Assembly: GCF_003343245.1 (NCBI RefSeq) | Contig: NZ_CP024901.1 | Location: 1,736,001 to 1,800,000 of the forward strand | Reading direction: 5' to 3' | Length of the DNA stretch: 64,000 nucleotides | Origin: Photorhabdus laumondii subsp. laumondii | GTDB lineage: Bacteria > Pseudomonadota > Gammaproteobacteria > Enterobacterales > Enterobacteriaceae | Shown: piece by piece, positions 26,526 to 35,675 of the stretch | How the letters are laid out: every line of letters starts with the position of its first letter | Numbering within the stretch: the first letter of the stretch is position 1 | Position numbers and translations under genes: made by a program | Notes under the pieces: generated by a model | Databases searched by the model: none | The model's input: only the letters and a program-made list of their open reading frames with translations | What the model was told of the DNA's origin: nothing

Positions 26526-27251
26526 ATGAATTTTTTCAGCATTAACAACATATTAGTCAATATCCCTCTGGGAAAAGGAGGATATGATTTATCGTGGATT
26601 GAAGCGGTAGGGACGATCGCTGGCTTGTTATGTATTTGGTTTGCCAGTCAGGAGAAGATAATTAACTATTTGTTTGGGCTAATTAATGTCACATTATTTG
26701 CTGTGATTTTCTTCCAAATTCAACTTTATGCCAGTTTATTGCTGCAATTATTCTTCTTTGCGGCAAATATTTATGGTTGGTATGCCTGGAGCAGGGTTAA
26801 TGATCAGCAGCAGATTGAACTTAAAATACGTTGGTTAAGTTTGAATAAGGCGGTAATAATTAGTCTGATTTCTGTGCTATTGATCGCCATTATGACTTTT
26901 AATATTGATCGAGTCTTTGGCTATCTGACTCAGATTGCCGTTACGATTATGCAAAAATTTGGCTTTAATGTTCAGATGCCGATATTGGAGCCTGATGCCT
27001 TCCCATTCTGGGATTCGACAATGACGGTGCTATCTATTGTGGCAATGGTTTTGATGACTCGTAAATATGTCGAAAACTGGCTGGTATGGATGGTCATCAA
27101 TGTGATAAGCGTTGTTATCTATTTCCATCAAGGCGTGCTGGCAATGTCGTTGCAGTATGTGATTCTCTTGGGCATTGCATTTAATGGTTCCCGTTTGTGG
27201 ATTCAGGCAGCTAAGGAGAACCATTCTTTGCCATTATCTCATGTGAAATAG
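26526..27251 (+). CDS. pnuC: nicotinamide riboside transporter PnuC
   Basis: A 241-residue polytopic membrane protein of the PnuC/SWEET-like fold. It has WIEAVGTIAGLLCIWFAS and YGWYAW at the expected places, NVISVVIYFHQGVLAMSLQY near the C-terminus, and the typical Trp-rich helices. It carries nicotinamide riboside inward by facilitated diffusion for NAD salvage. It follows nadA, as in other enterics, and would share NadR control if co-transcribed through the ERIC. Ribosome site agga upstream. Confidence 0.95.
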   Translation: MNFFSINNILVNIPLGKGGYDLSWIEAVGTIAGLLCIWFASQEKIINYLFGLINVTLFAVIFFQIQLYASLLLQLFFFAANIYGWYAWSRVNDQQQIELKIRWLSLNKAVIISLISVLLIAIMTFNIDRVFGYLTQIAVTIMQKFGFNVQMPILEPDAFPFWDSTMTVLSIVAMVLMTRKYVENWLVWMVINVISVVIYFHQGVLAMSLQYVILLGIAFNGSRLWIQAAKENHSLPLSHVK

Positions 27252-27490
27252 TTTGCTAACTATGCCAGAGAATTGTTTTGTCGATTTCTGGCATATTTTT
27301 AGGTATTTACTTTAATAATTTTCATTTCTAAAGATATTTCAACTATAAGAATGGAATTAACCACATTTGACTATATCATCTTGCTATGTCTTGAGTTCAT
27401 CAGCATTGATTTATTTATTCTCTACAAAGAATATTTACAGTTTGGCTTCTAACAGTTAGATTAAAATCACGAGATTGCTTTAATTAAATA
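27252..27490. other. intergenic region between pnuC and the aroG ERIC, no gene seen
   Basis: AT-rich sequence expected to contain the aroG promoter. I could not find a convincing TyrR box by eye. Confidence 0.3.
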
Positions 27491-27617
27491 TATACCCAAT
27501 AGATTTCAAGATGCATCGCGACGGCAAGGGAGCGAATCCCCGGGAGCATAGGTAACTATGTGACTGGGGTGAGAGAGTGCAGCCAACAAAGAGGCAACTT
27601 GAAAGATGACGGATATA
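27491..27617 (+). repeat. ERIC element, copy 5
   Basis: Full-length ERIC 25 bp upstream of the aroG start codon, so any aroG promoter must lie within it, in the short gap, or upstream of it. Confidence 0.9.
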
Positions 27618-27642
27618 CAAAGATGTTAGATGAGAGAGGGTT

Positions 27643-28695
27643 ATGAATTACCAGAATGACGATATAAGAATTAAAGAGATAAAAGAATTATTACCTCCTG
27701 TGGCACTACTTGAAAAATTTCCAGCAACTGAAAAGGCTGCATTGACAGTATGTAAGGCGCGTAAAACGATTCATCAAATTCTGACGGGTGAAGATGAGCG
27801 TCTGTTGGTGGTGATTGGGCCATGTTCTATTCATGATCCTAAAGCAGCAATGGAATATGCCGGGCGGTTGAATGAATTGCGTGAAGAGCTGAAAGAGGAT
27901 CTGGAAGTTGTCATGCGAGTTTATTTTGAAAAACCGCGCACAACTATTGGCTGGAAAGGGTTAATTAATGACCCTCATATGAATCACAGTTTTGATATTA
28001 ATGATGGTTTGCGTTTAGCTCGTCAGTTGTTACGGGATATTAATGATATGGGGCTACCGGCTGCGGGTGAATATCTGGATATGATTTCTCCACAGTATTT
28101 AGCCGATTTGATGAGTTGGGGAGCAATTGGCGCTCGTACAACGGAATCTCAGGTCCATCGTGAGTTGGCTTCTGGTCTTTCCTGTCCGGTTGGTTTTAAA
28201 AATGGTACTGATGGTGCGATAAAAGTTGCCATTGATGCGATTAATGCAGCGGGTTCCCCTCACAGTTTCCTTTCTGTCACTAAGTGGGGACATTCTGCGA
28301 TTGTAAATACCAGCGGAAACAACGATTGTCATATTATCCTGCGTGGCGGTAAAGAGCCGAATTACAGTTCTGAACATGTTGCTGTCGTGAAGCAAAACTT
28401 GGAAAAAGCAGGTTTACCGGCAAGAATTATGATTGATTTCAGTCATGCCAATAGTTCTAAGCAATTTAAAAAGCAGATGGATGTGTGTTCAGATGTGAGC
28501 CGGCAGCTTATTGCTGGGGAGAAAGCGATTATTGGTGTCATGGTAGAAAGTCATTTGGAAGAGGGAAATCAGAACCCGGATAGCGGTCTGCCATTGGTAT
28601 ATGGCAAAAGTATTACTGATGCTTGCATTGGTTGGGCTGACACTGAAATTTTGTTACGTCAATTGTCGTCGGCAATAAAAGCGCGTCGTGGCTGA
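27643..28695 (+). CDS. aroG: 3-deoxy-7-phosphoheptulonate synthase (DAHP synthase, AroG type)
   Basis: A 350-residue class I DAHP synthase that condenses PEP and erythrose 4-phosphate, the first step of the shikimate pathway. Key motifs are VIGPCSIHDPKAA, RVYFEKPRTTIGWKG, GARTTESQVHRELAS and MIDFSHANSSK. The N-terminal feedback segment (MNYQNDDIRIKEIKELLPP) matches the phenylalanine-sensitive AroG type. Neighbours pnuC and gpmA match Escherichia coli order. The ribosome site gagagagg lies just after an ERIC. Confidence 0.96.
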   Translation: MNYQNDDIRIKEIKELLPPVALLEKFPATEKAALTVCKARKTIHQILTGEDERLLVVIGPCSIHDPKAAMEYAGRLNELREELKEDLEVVMRVYFEKPRTTIGWKGLINDPHMNHSFDINDGLRLARQLLRDINDMGLPAAGEYLDMISPQYLADLMSWGAIGARTTESQVHRELASGLSCPVGFKNGTDGAIKVAIDAINAAGSPHSFLSVTKWGHSAIVNTSGNNDCHIILRGGKEPNYSSEHVAVVKQNLEKAGLPARIMIDFSHANSSKQFKKQMDVCSDVSRQLIAGEKAIIGVMVESHLEEGNQNPDSGLPLVYGKSITDACIGWADTEILLRQLSSAIKARRG

Positions 28696-28712
28696 TAACA
28701 TTTTTCCGATGT

Positions 28713-28745
28713 AAAAAAACCGGAATCGACAACTCCGGTTTTTTA
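28713..28745 (+). terminator. bidirectional terminator between aroG and gpmA
   Basis: aaaaaaccgga/tccggtttttt arms around a 9-nt loop, A-rich on the left and T-rich on the right, between the convergent aroG and gpmA genes. Confidence 0.85.
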
Positions 28746-28791
28746 TGTTCGCTGGAAAATAGGGTGTCAGCAATTTTTTATCGGCAATGAA

Positions 28792-29544
28792 TTATTTTGC
28801 CTTACCTTGGTTTGCTACCGCCGCGGCTTTTGCTGCGATTTCATCAGCGTTACCCAGATAGTAATGTTTGATTGGTTTCATGTTTTCGTCGAATTCATAA
28901 ACCAAAGGTACTGCTGTTGGGATATTCAGCTCAAGAATGGTTTCTTCGCTCATATTATCCAGATATTTAACCAAAGCACGCAAAGAATTACCGTGCGCTG
29001 CGATAATCACTTTCTCACCTTGAGCAACGCGCGGTTTGATCACTTCTTCCCAGTAAGGGATCACGCGTTCAATCGTTGTTGCCAGGCTTTCAGTCACGGG
29101 TAACTCTTCTGGCTTCAAATTTGCATAACGCGGATCATGGCCTGGGAAACGTTCATCATCTTTAGTTAAATCTGGTGGGGTGATAGCAAAACCACGACGC
29201 CACAGTTTAACCTGATCATCACCGTATTTAGCTGCGGTTTCTGCTTTGTCCAAACCTTGCAGAGCGCCATAATGACGTTCATTTAGTTTCCAGCTTTTTT
29301 CAACAGGTAACCACTGTTGATCAACCTGATCCAGAATGTTCCACAGCGTATGGATAGCGCGTTTTAGCACGGAGGTGTAGGCAAAATCAAAAACAAAACC
29401 TTCTTCTTTCAACAGTTGCCCTGCTTGTTGAGCTTCGGCGCGACCTTTTTCAGATAACGCGACGTCAGTCCAGCCAGTGAAACGGTTCTCTCTGTTCCAC
29501 TCGCTTTCGCCATGTCTTACCAGAACCAGTTTAGTGACAGCCAT
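28792..29544 (-). CDS. gpmA: 2,3-bisphosphoglycerate-dependent phosphoglycerate mutase
   Basis: A 250-residue cofactor-dependent mutase interconverting 3- and 2-phosphoglycerate. The phosphohistidine motif [12 protein letters not shown] is at residues 6-17, with ERHYGALQG, the RRGFAITPP segment and [10 protein letters not shown] holding the second catalytic His. The length matches Escherichia coli GpmA, and the order aroG-gpmA is conserved. A ribosome site (aaggag) precedes the ATG on the minus strand. Confidence 0.98.
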
Positions 29545-29703
29545 AGCTTAAACTCCTTAAAAATCAAACTTAATAATAACTAAGCGCATTATATTGCCCT
29601 ATGCACCAGAACAGCAATCAATAGTCTTGTTTCAAACTTTATTTGGTTTAAGGTTTGCATCTTTTGCAGATTGCTGAATATATACTGGGCAAGTTTGACA
29701 CGT

Positions 29704-30531
29704 TTATAACGCAGTCACCAACTTGATTGGATAAGTAAAGAACAACAAATGAACCAAATTGAGCACGAAATGGAACCCAACAGAAACCCACAGACGGCCA
29801 CTCCACATCCATGCCAGCCCATATATTAATCCGGCAAGTGCAGCAAATATCATCAGTAATGGGCCGCCAGCGAAGTGTGCGCCACCAAAAATCAAAGCAG
29901 TGATGATCAGGGCAAAATAGGGGTTAATCCACTGACTCAATCTCTGTTGGATATAACCTCGGAATAGCGCTTCTTCTGCCAGAGAAATGAAGAAAATATT
30001 GGCCAATATAAACATCGGTAACCATTGTGGCATGTGCAATTCAACTGCGAGCCCTCCGAGAGCCGTTGCTATGCTTAACAATACAGGAATAGCAATAGCT
30101 AAGATTATCCATGCATAAGGCCGAATTTTGGTCAGTGGCTTTGTTGTAAATAGGCTAGGCATGCAACATAACAGCAGGAAAGGAATGAGGGCTTTGTCAA
30201 AGTTGAAATACATTGAGAATGGGGCACTGTGAGGGCCTGCCTGAACTTTATCGAGATATTTCAGGTTATTAAAACCGGGGAGCAGATGTAGGAATAATGC
30301 CACCGCAAAGGCGAGTAATAGCAGTTCAGTTGTGATTTTAATGATGTTATTTTGTTGAAAATGAATACGTAGCGCACCTAACAAAAAAATAATCGCAATA
30401 GTGGCGACTGCCGGATAAATCACAGTTTGTGTGACAAATCCGGTAATAACTGCGGCCAGTAGAACAATCAGTGCAGTAGTGCGGTGTATAGCTAATAACG
30501 CTAGTGATGTAGTAAGTAAACCCCAAATCAT
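29704..30531 (-). CDS. CPBP family intramembrane metalloprotease
   Basis: A 275-residue protein with about eight hydrophobic helices and the CAAX-protease/bacteriocin-processing (CPBP, ABI) motifs: EEALFRGYIQQRL (the Glu-Glu and Arg motif), FGGAHFAGG, and FHFVLNLVHLLFF near the C-terminus with the conserved His. Substrates of bacterial CPBP proteases are mostly unknown; some confer bacteriocin self-immunity or process membrane proteins. It stands alone between gpmA and modF, transcribed leftward. Confidence 0.85.
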   Translation of the reverse strand: MIWGLLTTSLALLAIHRTTALIVLLAAVITGFVTQTVIYPAVATIAIIFLLGALRIHFQQNNIIKITTELLLLAFAVALFLHLLPGFNNLKYLDKVQAGPHSAPFSMYFNFDKALIPFLLLCCMPSLFTTKPLTKIRPYAWIILAIAIPVLLSIATALGGLAVELHMPQWLPMFILANIFFISLAEEALFRGYIQQRLSQWINPYFALIITALIFGGAHFAGGPLLMIFAALAGLIYGLAWMWSGRLWVSVGFHFVLNLVHLLFFTYPIKLVTAL

Positions 30532-30768
30532 ATATTTCCCTTTATTTTTAACAAATTAAAAAAGGCTCTGAAAAGCAGACCAAAAATTAATGATAGATGT
30601 TATTTAGTGAGCAAAAATAATAATGCATGATAACTAAATTGCGATGTTTTTTTCACTGGTCGGAGAAGTTTTTATGCTGGTAATCATCGTTCCTTAATTC
30701 AGACTCTTTGGTCAAGGATTAATCACCTTATTAAGGTACTAATAGAAATGGCCGTGATGAAAATTGGC

Positions 30769-30895
30769 TATACCCGTTATCCTTCAAGTTGCCTCTTTGT
30801 TGGCTGCACTCGCTCACCCCGGTCACATCGTTATCTATGCTCCCGGGGATTCACCCCCTTGCCGTCGCGATGCATCTTGAAATCCATAGGGTATA
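30769..30895 (-). repeat. ERIC element, copy 6
   Basis: Full-length ERIC in reverse orientation downstream of the modF stop, in the gap between modF and the CPBP gene. Confidence 0.9.
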
Positions 30896-30935
30896 GACTC
30901 ATTAAGATCCCCGCATAACGGGGAACTATCAGAAA

Positions 30936-32411
30936 TCAATCAGAAACTTTCTCTGTTTTGTAGCAGTATAGATCACCATCAGGGATAAATATTAGTCGGT
31001 GAGTAATGCATTGCGGCGCATCTTCTTGATGATGAGAAACAAACAGTAGCTGAGTATCACCGTCAGCGATCATGACATCAATAAAACGTAATACTAACTG
31101 GCGGTTGAGTGGATCAAGCCCTTGGAGAGGTTCATCAAGGATTAATAAAGCCGGATGTTTAACCAGTGCGCGAGCTATCAGAACAAGTCGTTGTTGTCCC
31201 CATGAAAGGCGGTGAAACGGGCCGTTGGCAATCTGAGCAGATAAGCCCAGTAAAGCCAGCCATTCATCAGCAAGTTGCTGCTGGCGATCTGATACTGTCT
31301 GATAAAGACCAATTGAATCGAAGAAACCGGACAGAATCACATTACGAACGCTGATACTGACACGATATTCCAGATGAATGCTGTTGCTAATATAGCCAAT
31401 ATGGCGTTTGATATCCCAAATGGTTTCGCCGCTACCGCGTTGACGGCCAAACAGGATCAGCTTATTACTGTAGCCTTGAGGATGATCTCCGGTAATCAAA
31501 CTCAGAAGCGTTGATTTTCCGGCACCATTTGGGCCAATAATTTGCCAATGTTCACCTGAATTCACTTGCCAATCTAGCCCATGCAAAATTGGCTGATCAT
31601 TATACTGAACGATACCATTACGTAGAATAATCAGCGGTTGATCGGGCGGTAGCTGATTATCGACAGGAAATTCATCTGTTTCAGGTAAATGAATACCGTT
31701 CAGTTTTTCACTGTGTGCCAGTTGAGCCACCAAGGAATCTGCCATCACTTTTTCTTTGGTGCCAATAGAGGTTAGCTGGCAATCTGCTAGTACGCCAATC
31801 TGATCAACAAAATCTGGGATTTCACTGAACCGGTTAAGGATAAGTACCAAAACGATTCCTTTTGATGACAATTTTTCCAGTAATTCAGTGAATTGACCAC
31901 GGGAAAATAGATCAAGGCCATTAAAAGGTTCATCAAGAATCAGCAAATCAGGTGAAGTCATCAGTGCCTGGCAAAGTAATGTCTTGTGGGTTTCACCAGT
32001 AGAAAGATATTTAAAACGACGGGAAAGTAAATCCATAATACCGAACTGTTTTGCCAGTTCCAGGCAAAGTTCATTATCTTTATGATAAAGCTGGATAATT
32101 TCTGCCGCAGTGCGGCCGGTATCATCTTCATCATCACTGAGCATATCACTATTATTACGTTGCCACTCTTCTTCCGTCAGTTTTTGTAATTGTTCTAGAG
32201 AGACGCGGGCGCACTTGCGAAATGAGCAATTTCGTTCGCCGGAAAGCAGGACTAATTCATTTGAAAGCGCACGGGCCAATGATGATTTTCCGCTACCATT
32301 TGCACCAATAAAAGCCCAATTTTCGCCGGAGGCTATTTTTAGTGATGATAACTGCAAGGTACGGGTATCACTTAAACGGAAACAGCCTTGCGTTATTTGC
32401 AATTCAGACAT
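30936..32411 (-). CDS. modF: ModF, double ABC-domain ATP-binding protein
   Basis: A 491-residue cytoplasmic protein with two ABC ATPase domains. Domain 1 has GANGSGKSSLA, LSTGETHK and LLILDEPFNGLD; domain 2 has GPNGAGKSTLL, LSWGQQRLVLIA and LLILDEPLQGLD. Size and domain order match ModF (PhrA), encoded with modE; its exact role in molybdate or DNA metabolism is unsettled. It lies 176 bp downstream of modE on the same strand, as in Escherichia coli. Confidence 0.95.
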   Translation of the reverse strand: MSELQITQGCFRLSDTRTLQLSSLKIASGENWAFIGANGSGKSSLARALSNELVLLSGERNCSFRKCARVSLEQLQKLTEEEWQRNNSDMLSDDEDDTGRTAAEIIQLYHKDNELCLELAKQFGIMDLLSRRFKYLSTGETHKTLLCQALMTSPDLLILDEPFNGLDLFSRGQFTELLEKLSSKGIVLVLILNRFSEIPDFVDQIGVLADCQLTSIGTKEKVMADSLVAQLAHSEKLNGIHLPETDEFPVDNQLPPDQPLIILRNGIVQYNDQPILHGLDWQVNSGEHWQIIGPNGAGKSTLLSLITGDHPQGYSNKLILFGRQRGSGETIWDIKRHIGYISNSIHLEYRVSISVRNVILSGFFDSIGLYQTVSDRQQQLADEWLALLGLSAQIANGPFHRLSWGQQRLVLIARALVKHPALLILDEPLQGLDPLNRQLVLRFIDVMIADGDTQLLFVSHHQEDAPQCITHRLIFIPDGDLYCYKTEKVSD

Positions 32412-32587
32412 CTTTTATTCCTTTTTAAGCAACGCAAATATTTTTCCACAAATAAGCGGAATGGCGCGGAATGTCAATATTAACTTTTAATTAACATTTA
32501 ATATTGGACACTAGGGGAGGTGTAAGGTACGTAACACCATAATATTCCTGGATATTCCGAATTGTTCAGTGATAATAGAGTCAATTC

Positions 32588-33379
32588 TTAACACAGAGTT
32601 GCAATAATCACCTGGTCAGCATTAAAAAGTGCAGTGATTTTATCTCCAGAATGTAGTTTCAGGTTATTTGCTTCTTGATTGGGCAGAGTAGAACAGAGGA
32701 TTTCACCGCCATCAAGAACAATGATAATTTCGGTGTTCTCTTCGCTGGTTTCAATATTACTGATCTGCCCTGTCAGGGCATTGTCGAAATGACCGATAGA
32801 GAATGGCTCTTTAGTGAGCTTCACCCAAGGTGCTTTAATGAGCGCCAATACCTCCTTACCTTTTACCAAGCCAAGACGGTTAGCGCTTTGTTCTGTTAAT
32901 GCCGCATTCAGTGATGTTTGACCATCTGTCAGCAAGATGCGGATATGTTGCTGGACCTGATTATGGTTACGGTCAGTAATTGTGCCAAAGAATTGGTTGC
33001 GGGCGCTGGTTTGCAGAGAAAAACGGCAAATGGCCGCTAACAGACTGTCGAGGGGAAGTTGGTCATCTTTTAGCATATCAAAGGCTTTTTGCTGAATTTG
33101 TGTCAGTAGATCGTAAAGTTGCAATAGACGTTCGCCATAATGGGTAAGATTTGTCCCGCCGCCTCCTTTACCTCCTGTAGCACGCTCTACCAGTATTTCG
33201 TCTGCCAGTTGATTCATTTCGTTAATTGCGTCCCAGGCGCTTTTATAACTGATACCGGCCTGTTTGGCTCCCTGACTGATAGAACCCGTTGCTTTAATCT
33301 GTTTTAGTAATAATATTCGCCGTGGATCGGCGAATAACCGTTGTTGTAATTTCAGTGTCAGTAGAATTTCGGCTTGCAT
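32588..33379 (-). CDS. modE: molybdate-responsive transcriptional regulator ModE
   Basis: A 263-residue regulator. The N-terminal winged helix has GSISQGAKQAGISYKSAWDA and GGKGGGGTNLTHYGERLL. Two C-terminal Mop-like molybdate-binding domains follow (SARNQFFGTITDRN about residue 126; NRLGLVKGKEVLALIKAPWV about 190). Molybdate-bound ModE represses modABC and activates moa and molybdoenzyme genes. It is divergent from acrZ and modABC, as in Escherichia coli. Confidence 0.96.
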   Translation of the reverse strand: MQAEILLTLKLQQRLFADPRRILLLKQIKATGSISQGAKQAGISYKSAWDAINEMNQLADEILVERATGGKGGGGTNLTHYGERLLQLYDLLTQIQQKAFDMLKDDQLPLDSLLAAICRFSLQTSARNQFFGTITDRNHNQVQQHIRILLTDGQTSLNAALTEQSANRLGLVKGKEVLALIKAPWVKLTKEPFSIGHFDNALTGQISNIETSEENTEIIIVLDGGEILCSTLPNQEANNLKLHSGDKITALFNADQVIIATLC

Positions 33380-33561
33380 GATAGTTTTTTTTAGTAAATA
33401 TAATCGTAAATTTTTATAGGCTAACCAGAAAAACGCACGTTTAGCCGGTTACAGTTGTCTGTCTTTGTCTAGAATGGTACTAATTATAGCGGTATTACCC
33501 GCTATGGTTAAAAATGTGTTATGTTGCGGGCTCATTAAATGAGCCATTGTGTGAGGCTACC

Positions 33562-33696
33562 ATGTTTGAGTTGATTAAAAGTATGGCTTTCGCCCTGGTC
33601 ATGGTACCGGTAGTGACGGTCGGAATTTTAGGTTTAATTTATGGTCTTGGGGAACTGTTTAATATCGTTTCCCGTATTGGTCGTTCTGAAAAGTAA
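33562..33696 (+). CDS. acrZ: AcrAB-TolC efflux pump accessory small protein AcrZ
   Basis: A 44-residue one-helix membrane protein ([20 protein letters not shown], then [13 protein letters not shown]) strongly resembling AcrZ (YbhT), which binds AcrB and alters pump substrate range. The start at ATG 33562 after gtgagg gives the family N-terminus; the frame also extends upstream to 33514 without support. Location between modE and modA is the same as in Escherichia coli. A terminator follows. Confidence 0.93.
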   Translation: MFELIKSMAFALVMVPVVTVGILGLIYGLGELFNIVSRIGRSEK

Positions 33697-33730
33697 AACT
33701 AATATTTCTTTTACACCAGATGCTATTCTG

Positions 33731-33760
33731 ATTACCCGGTGATTAACCGGGTAATTTGTC
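33731..33760 (+). terminator. intrinsic terminator after acrZ
   Basis: attacccggt and accgggtaat form a 10-bp perfect stem with a 5-nt loop, followed by ttgtctt, 34 bp after the acrZ stop. Confidence 0.8.
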
Positions 33761-33894
33761 TTAATTAATCATAATCAATTCCATTTTATTCATTTGGTTT
33801 TCCTATTACAGTATTTTACTTCGAATTAAATTAGACAGTAAAAATTGCTTACAATTTGCCGATTAATATTGGAATACTCTTCCAATTGACGTTA

Positions 33895-34021
33895 TATATC
33901 CTATGGATTTCAAGATGGATCGCGACGGCAAGGGAGTGAATCCCCGGGAGCATAGCAAACTATGTGACCGGGGTGAGCGAGTGCAGCCAACAAAGAGGCA
34001 ACTTGAAAGATGACGGATATA
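33895..34021 (+). repeat. ERIC element, copy 7, in the modA promoter region
   Basis: Full-length ERIC 48 bp upstream of the modA ATG. The sequence immediately before and overlapping its left end is CGTTATATA, which resembles one half of a ModE operator, so the element may have split or displaced the operator. Confidence 0.9.
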
Positions 34022-34069
34022 TCTTGCTATACACGACGAACTAATAGGTAAGAAACAGGTGGAAAACAA

Positions 34070-34840
34070 ATGAAAAAGAGTTTTGGCAAACTGCTAGTCG
34101 GCGTTGTCGTTTCTTTTGCTTTGACGTGGCAAGCGTGGGCTACCGAAAAAGTCACGTTATTCGCTGCTGCCTCGTTGACTAATGCACTTGATGATATTGC
34201 GGCGCTGTATAAGCGAGAGAAAAAAGGTGAAGTGGTGGCTTCTTATGCTGCATCTTCCATTTTGGCTCGCCAGATTGAGCAAGGTGCGCCGGCAGATATT
34301 TTTATTTCCGCTGATCAACAGTGGATGGATTATGTTGCCGGGAAGAAACTGATTATTGATGAAACTCGGTTGACTATGTTGGGAAATCAACTCGTTCTGA
34401 TTGCACCGAAAGCGAGTAGACTCAATAAAGTTGATATTAATAAAGAAACCAAATGGAAATCCTTATTAGAGGATGGGCGTCTTGCTGTTGGTGACCCAGA
34501 TCATGTTCCTGTGGGCATTTACGCTAAAGAGTCTCTGCAATATTTGGGGGCATGGGAGAGGGTTAATCCTCTGCTGGCGCGTACCAGTAATGTGCGCAGT
34601 GGTTTGGCGCTGGTGGAGCGTGCTGAAGTTCCATTGGGCATTGTTTATGGCTCGGATGCCGTTGCCAGTGATAAAGTCAAAGTGGTGGGGGTTTTCCCGG
34701 AAGAGAGCCACAAACCTATTGAGTACCCAATGGCGATTATCAAAGATCATAGTAATCTCACCGTTCTCGATTTTTATGAATATTTGAAAACCCCTAAAGC
34801 CGTTGAAATTTTTAAACGTTATGGTTTTCACCCACGTTAG
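34070..34840 (+). CDS. modA: molybdate ABC transporter substrate-binding protein ModA
   Basis: A 256-residue periplasmic binding protein with a signal peptide (MKKSFGKLLVGVVVSFALTW, cleavage near AWA-TEK). The mature start VTLFAAASLTNALDDIAALY and the ligand-loop motifs YAASSILARQIEQGAPADIF and GDPDHVPVGIYAKESL are typical of ModA, which captures molybdate or tungstate with Ser and Tyr contacts. First gene of modABC. Confidence 0.97.
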   Translation: MKKSFGKLLVGVVVSFALTWQAWATEKVTLFAAASLTNALDDIAALYKREKKGEVVASYAASSILARQIEQGAPADIFISADQQWMDYVAGKKLIIDETRLTMLGNQLVLIAPKASRLNKVDINKETKWKSLLEDGRLAVGDPDHVPVGIYAKESLQYLGAWERVNPLLARTSNVRSGLALVERAEVPLGIVYGSDAVASDKVKVVGVFPEESHKPIEYPMAIIKDHSNLTVLDFYEYLKTPKAVEIFKRYGFHPR

Positions 34841-34843
34841 GAA

Positions 34844-34970
34844 TATACCCTATGGATTTCAAGCTGCATCGCGACGGCAAGGGAACGAATCCCCGGGAGC
34901 ATAGCAAACTATGTGACCGGGGTGAGAGAGTGCAGCCAACAAAGAGGCAACTTGAAAGATGACGGGTATA
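34844..34970 (+). repeat. ERIC element, copy 8, between modA and modB
   Basis: Full-length ERIC starting 3 bp after the modA stop and ending 12 bp before the likely modB ATG (34983). It contains an in-frame ATG (34959) that could extend ModB by eight residues. It occupies the place where the modB ribosome site would normally be. Confidence 0.92.
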
Positions 34971-34982
34971 GATTTTTTGGCG

Positions 34983-35675
34983 ATGTTGAGTGAATACGAA
35001 TGGCAAGCCATCATCCTGAGTCTGAAAGTGTCCGGTATGGCAGTGTTACTTAGTCTGCCATTTGGGATCTTGATGGCATGGATTCTTGCTCGTTTCCAGT
35101 TTCCCGGTAAATCATTACTTGACAGCATTATCCATCTGCCGCTGGTGTTACCACCCGTGGTAGTGGGTTATTTGCTGCTGATCAGTATGGGACGTCGTGG
35201 ATTTATCGGTGAATGGTTATATGACTGGTTTGGCATCAGCTTTGCATTTAGTTGGCGTGGTGCTGCACTGGCTTCTGCTATTGTTGCTTTTCCGTTGATG
35301 GTCAGGGCGATACGTCTGGCGCTGGAAGGTGTTGATCGGCGGCTGGAACAGGCTGCTCGTACCTTGGGCGCGAATCCGTTTAAGGTATTTTTTACTATCA
35401 CATTGCCGCTCTCTTTGCCTGGGGTTATTGTGGGTACTGTGTTGGCATTTGCCCGTTCATTGGGTGAATTTGGCGCAACTATCACTTTTGTATCCAATAT
35501 TCCAGGCGAAACGCGGACGATCCCTCTGGCAATGTATACCTTGATTGAAACACCTGGAGCAGAAACGGCTGCGGCTCGTTTGTGCATCATTGCCATTATT
35601 CTAGCGTTGATGTCACTGATGGTTTCTGAATGGTTAACCCGTTGGGGCAGGAGACGTTTGGGAGCAACATGTTAG
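34983..35675 (+). CDS. modB: molybdate ABC transporter permease ModB
   Basis: A 230-residue inner-membrane permease. I prefer ATG 34983 ([20 protein letters not shown]), which matches the Escherichia coli start context; an in-frame ATG at 34959 lies inside an ERIC and adds MTGIDFLA. The EAA-type cytoplasmic loop is [20 protein letters not shown], and the family segment [15 protein letters not shown] is present. No good ribosome site precedes either start, probably because the ERIC replaced the original leader. Its stop overlaps modC. Confidence 0.95.
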   Translation: MLSEYEWQAIILSLKVSGMAVLLSLPFGILMAWILARFQFPGKSLLDSIIHLPLVLPPVVVGYLLLISMGRRGFIGEWLYDWFGISFAFSWRGAALASAIVAFPLMVRAIRLALEGVDRRLEQAARTLGANPFKVFFTITLPLSLPGVIVGTVLAFARSLGEFGATITFVSNIPGETRTIPLAMYTLIETPGAETAAARLCIIAIILALMSLMVSEWLTRWGRRRLGATC

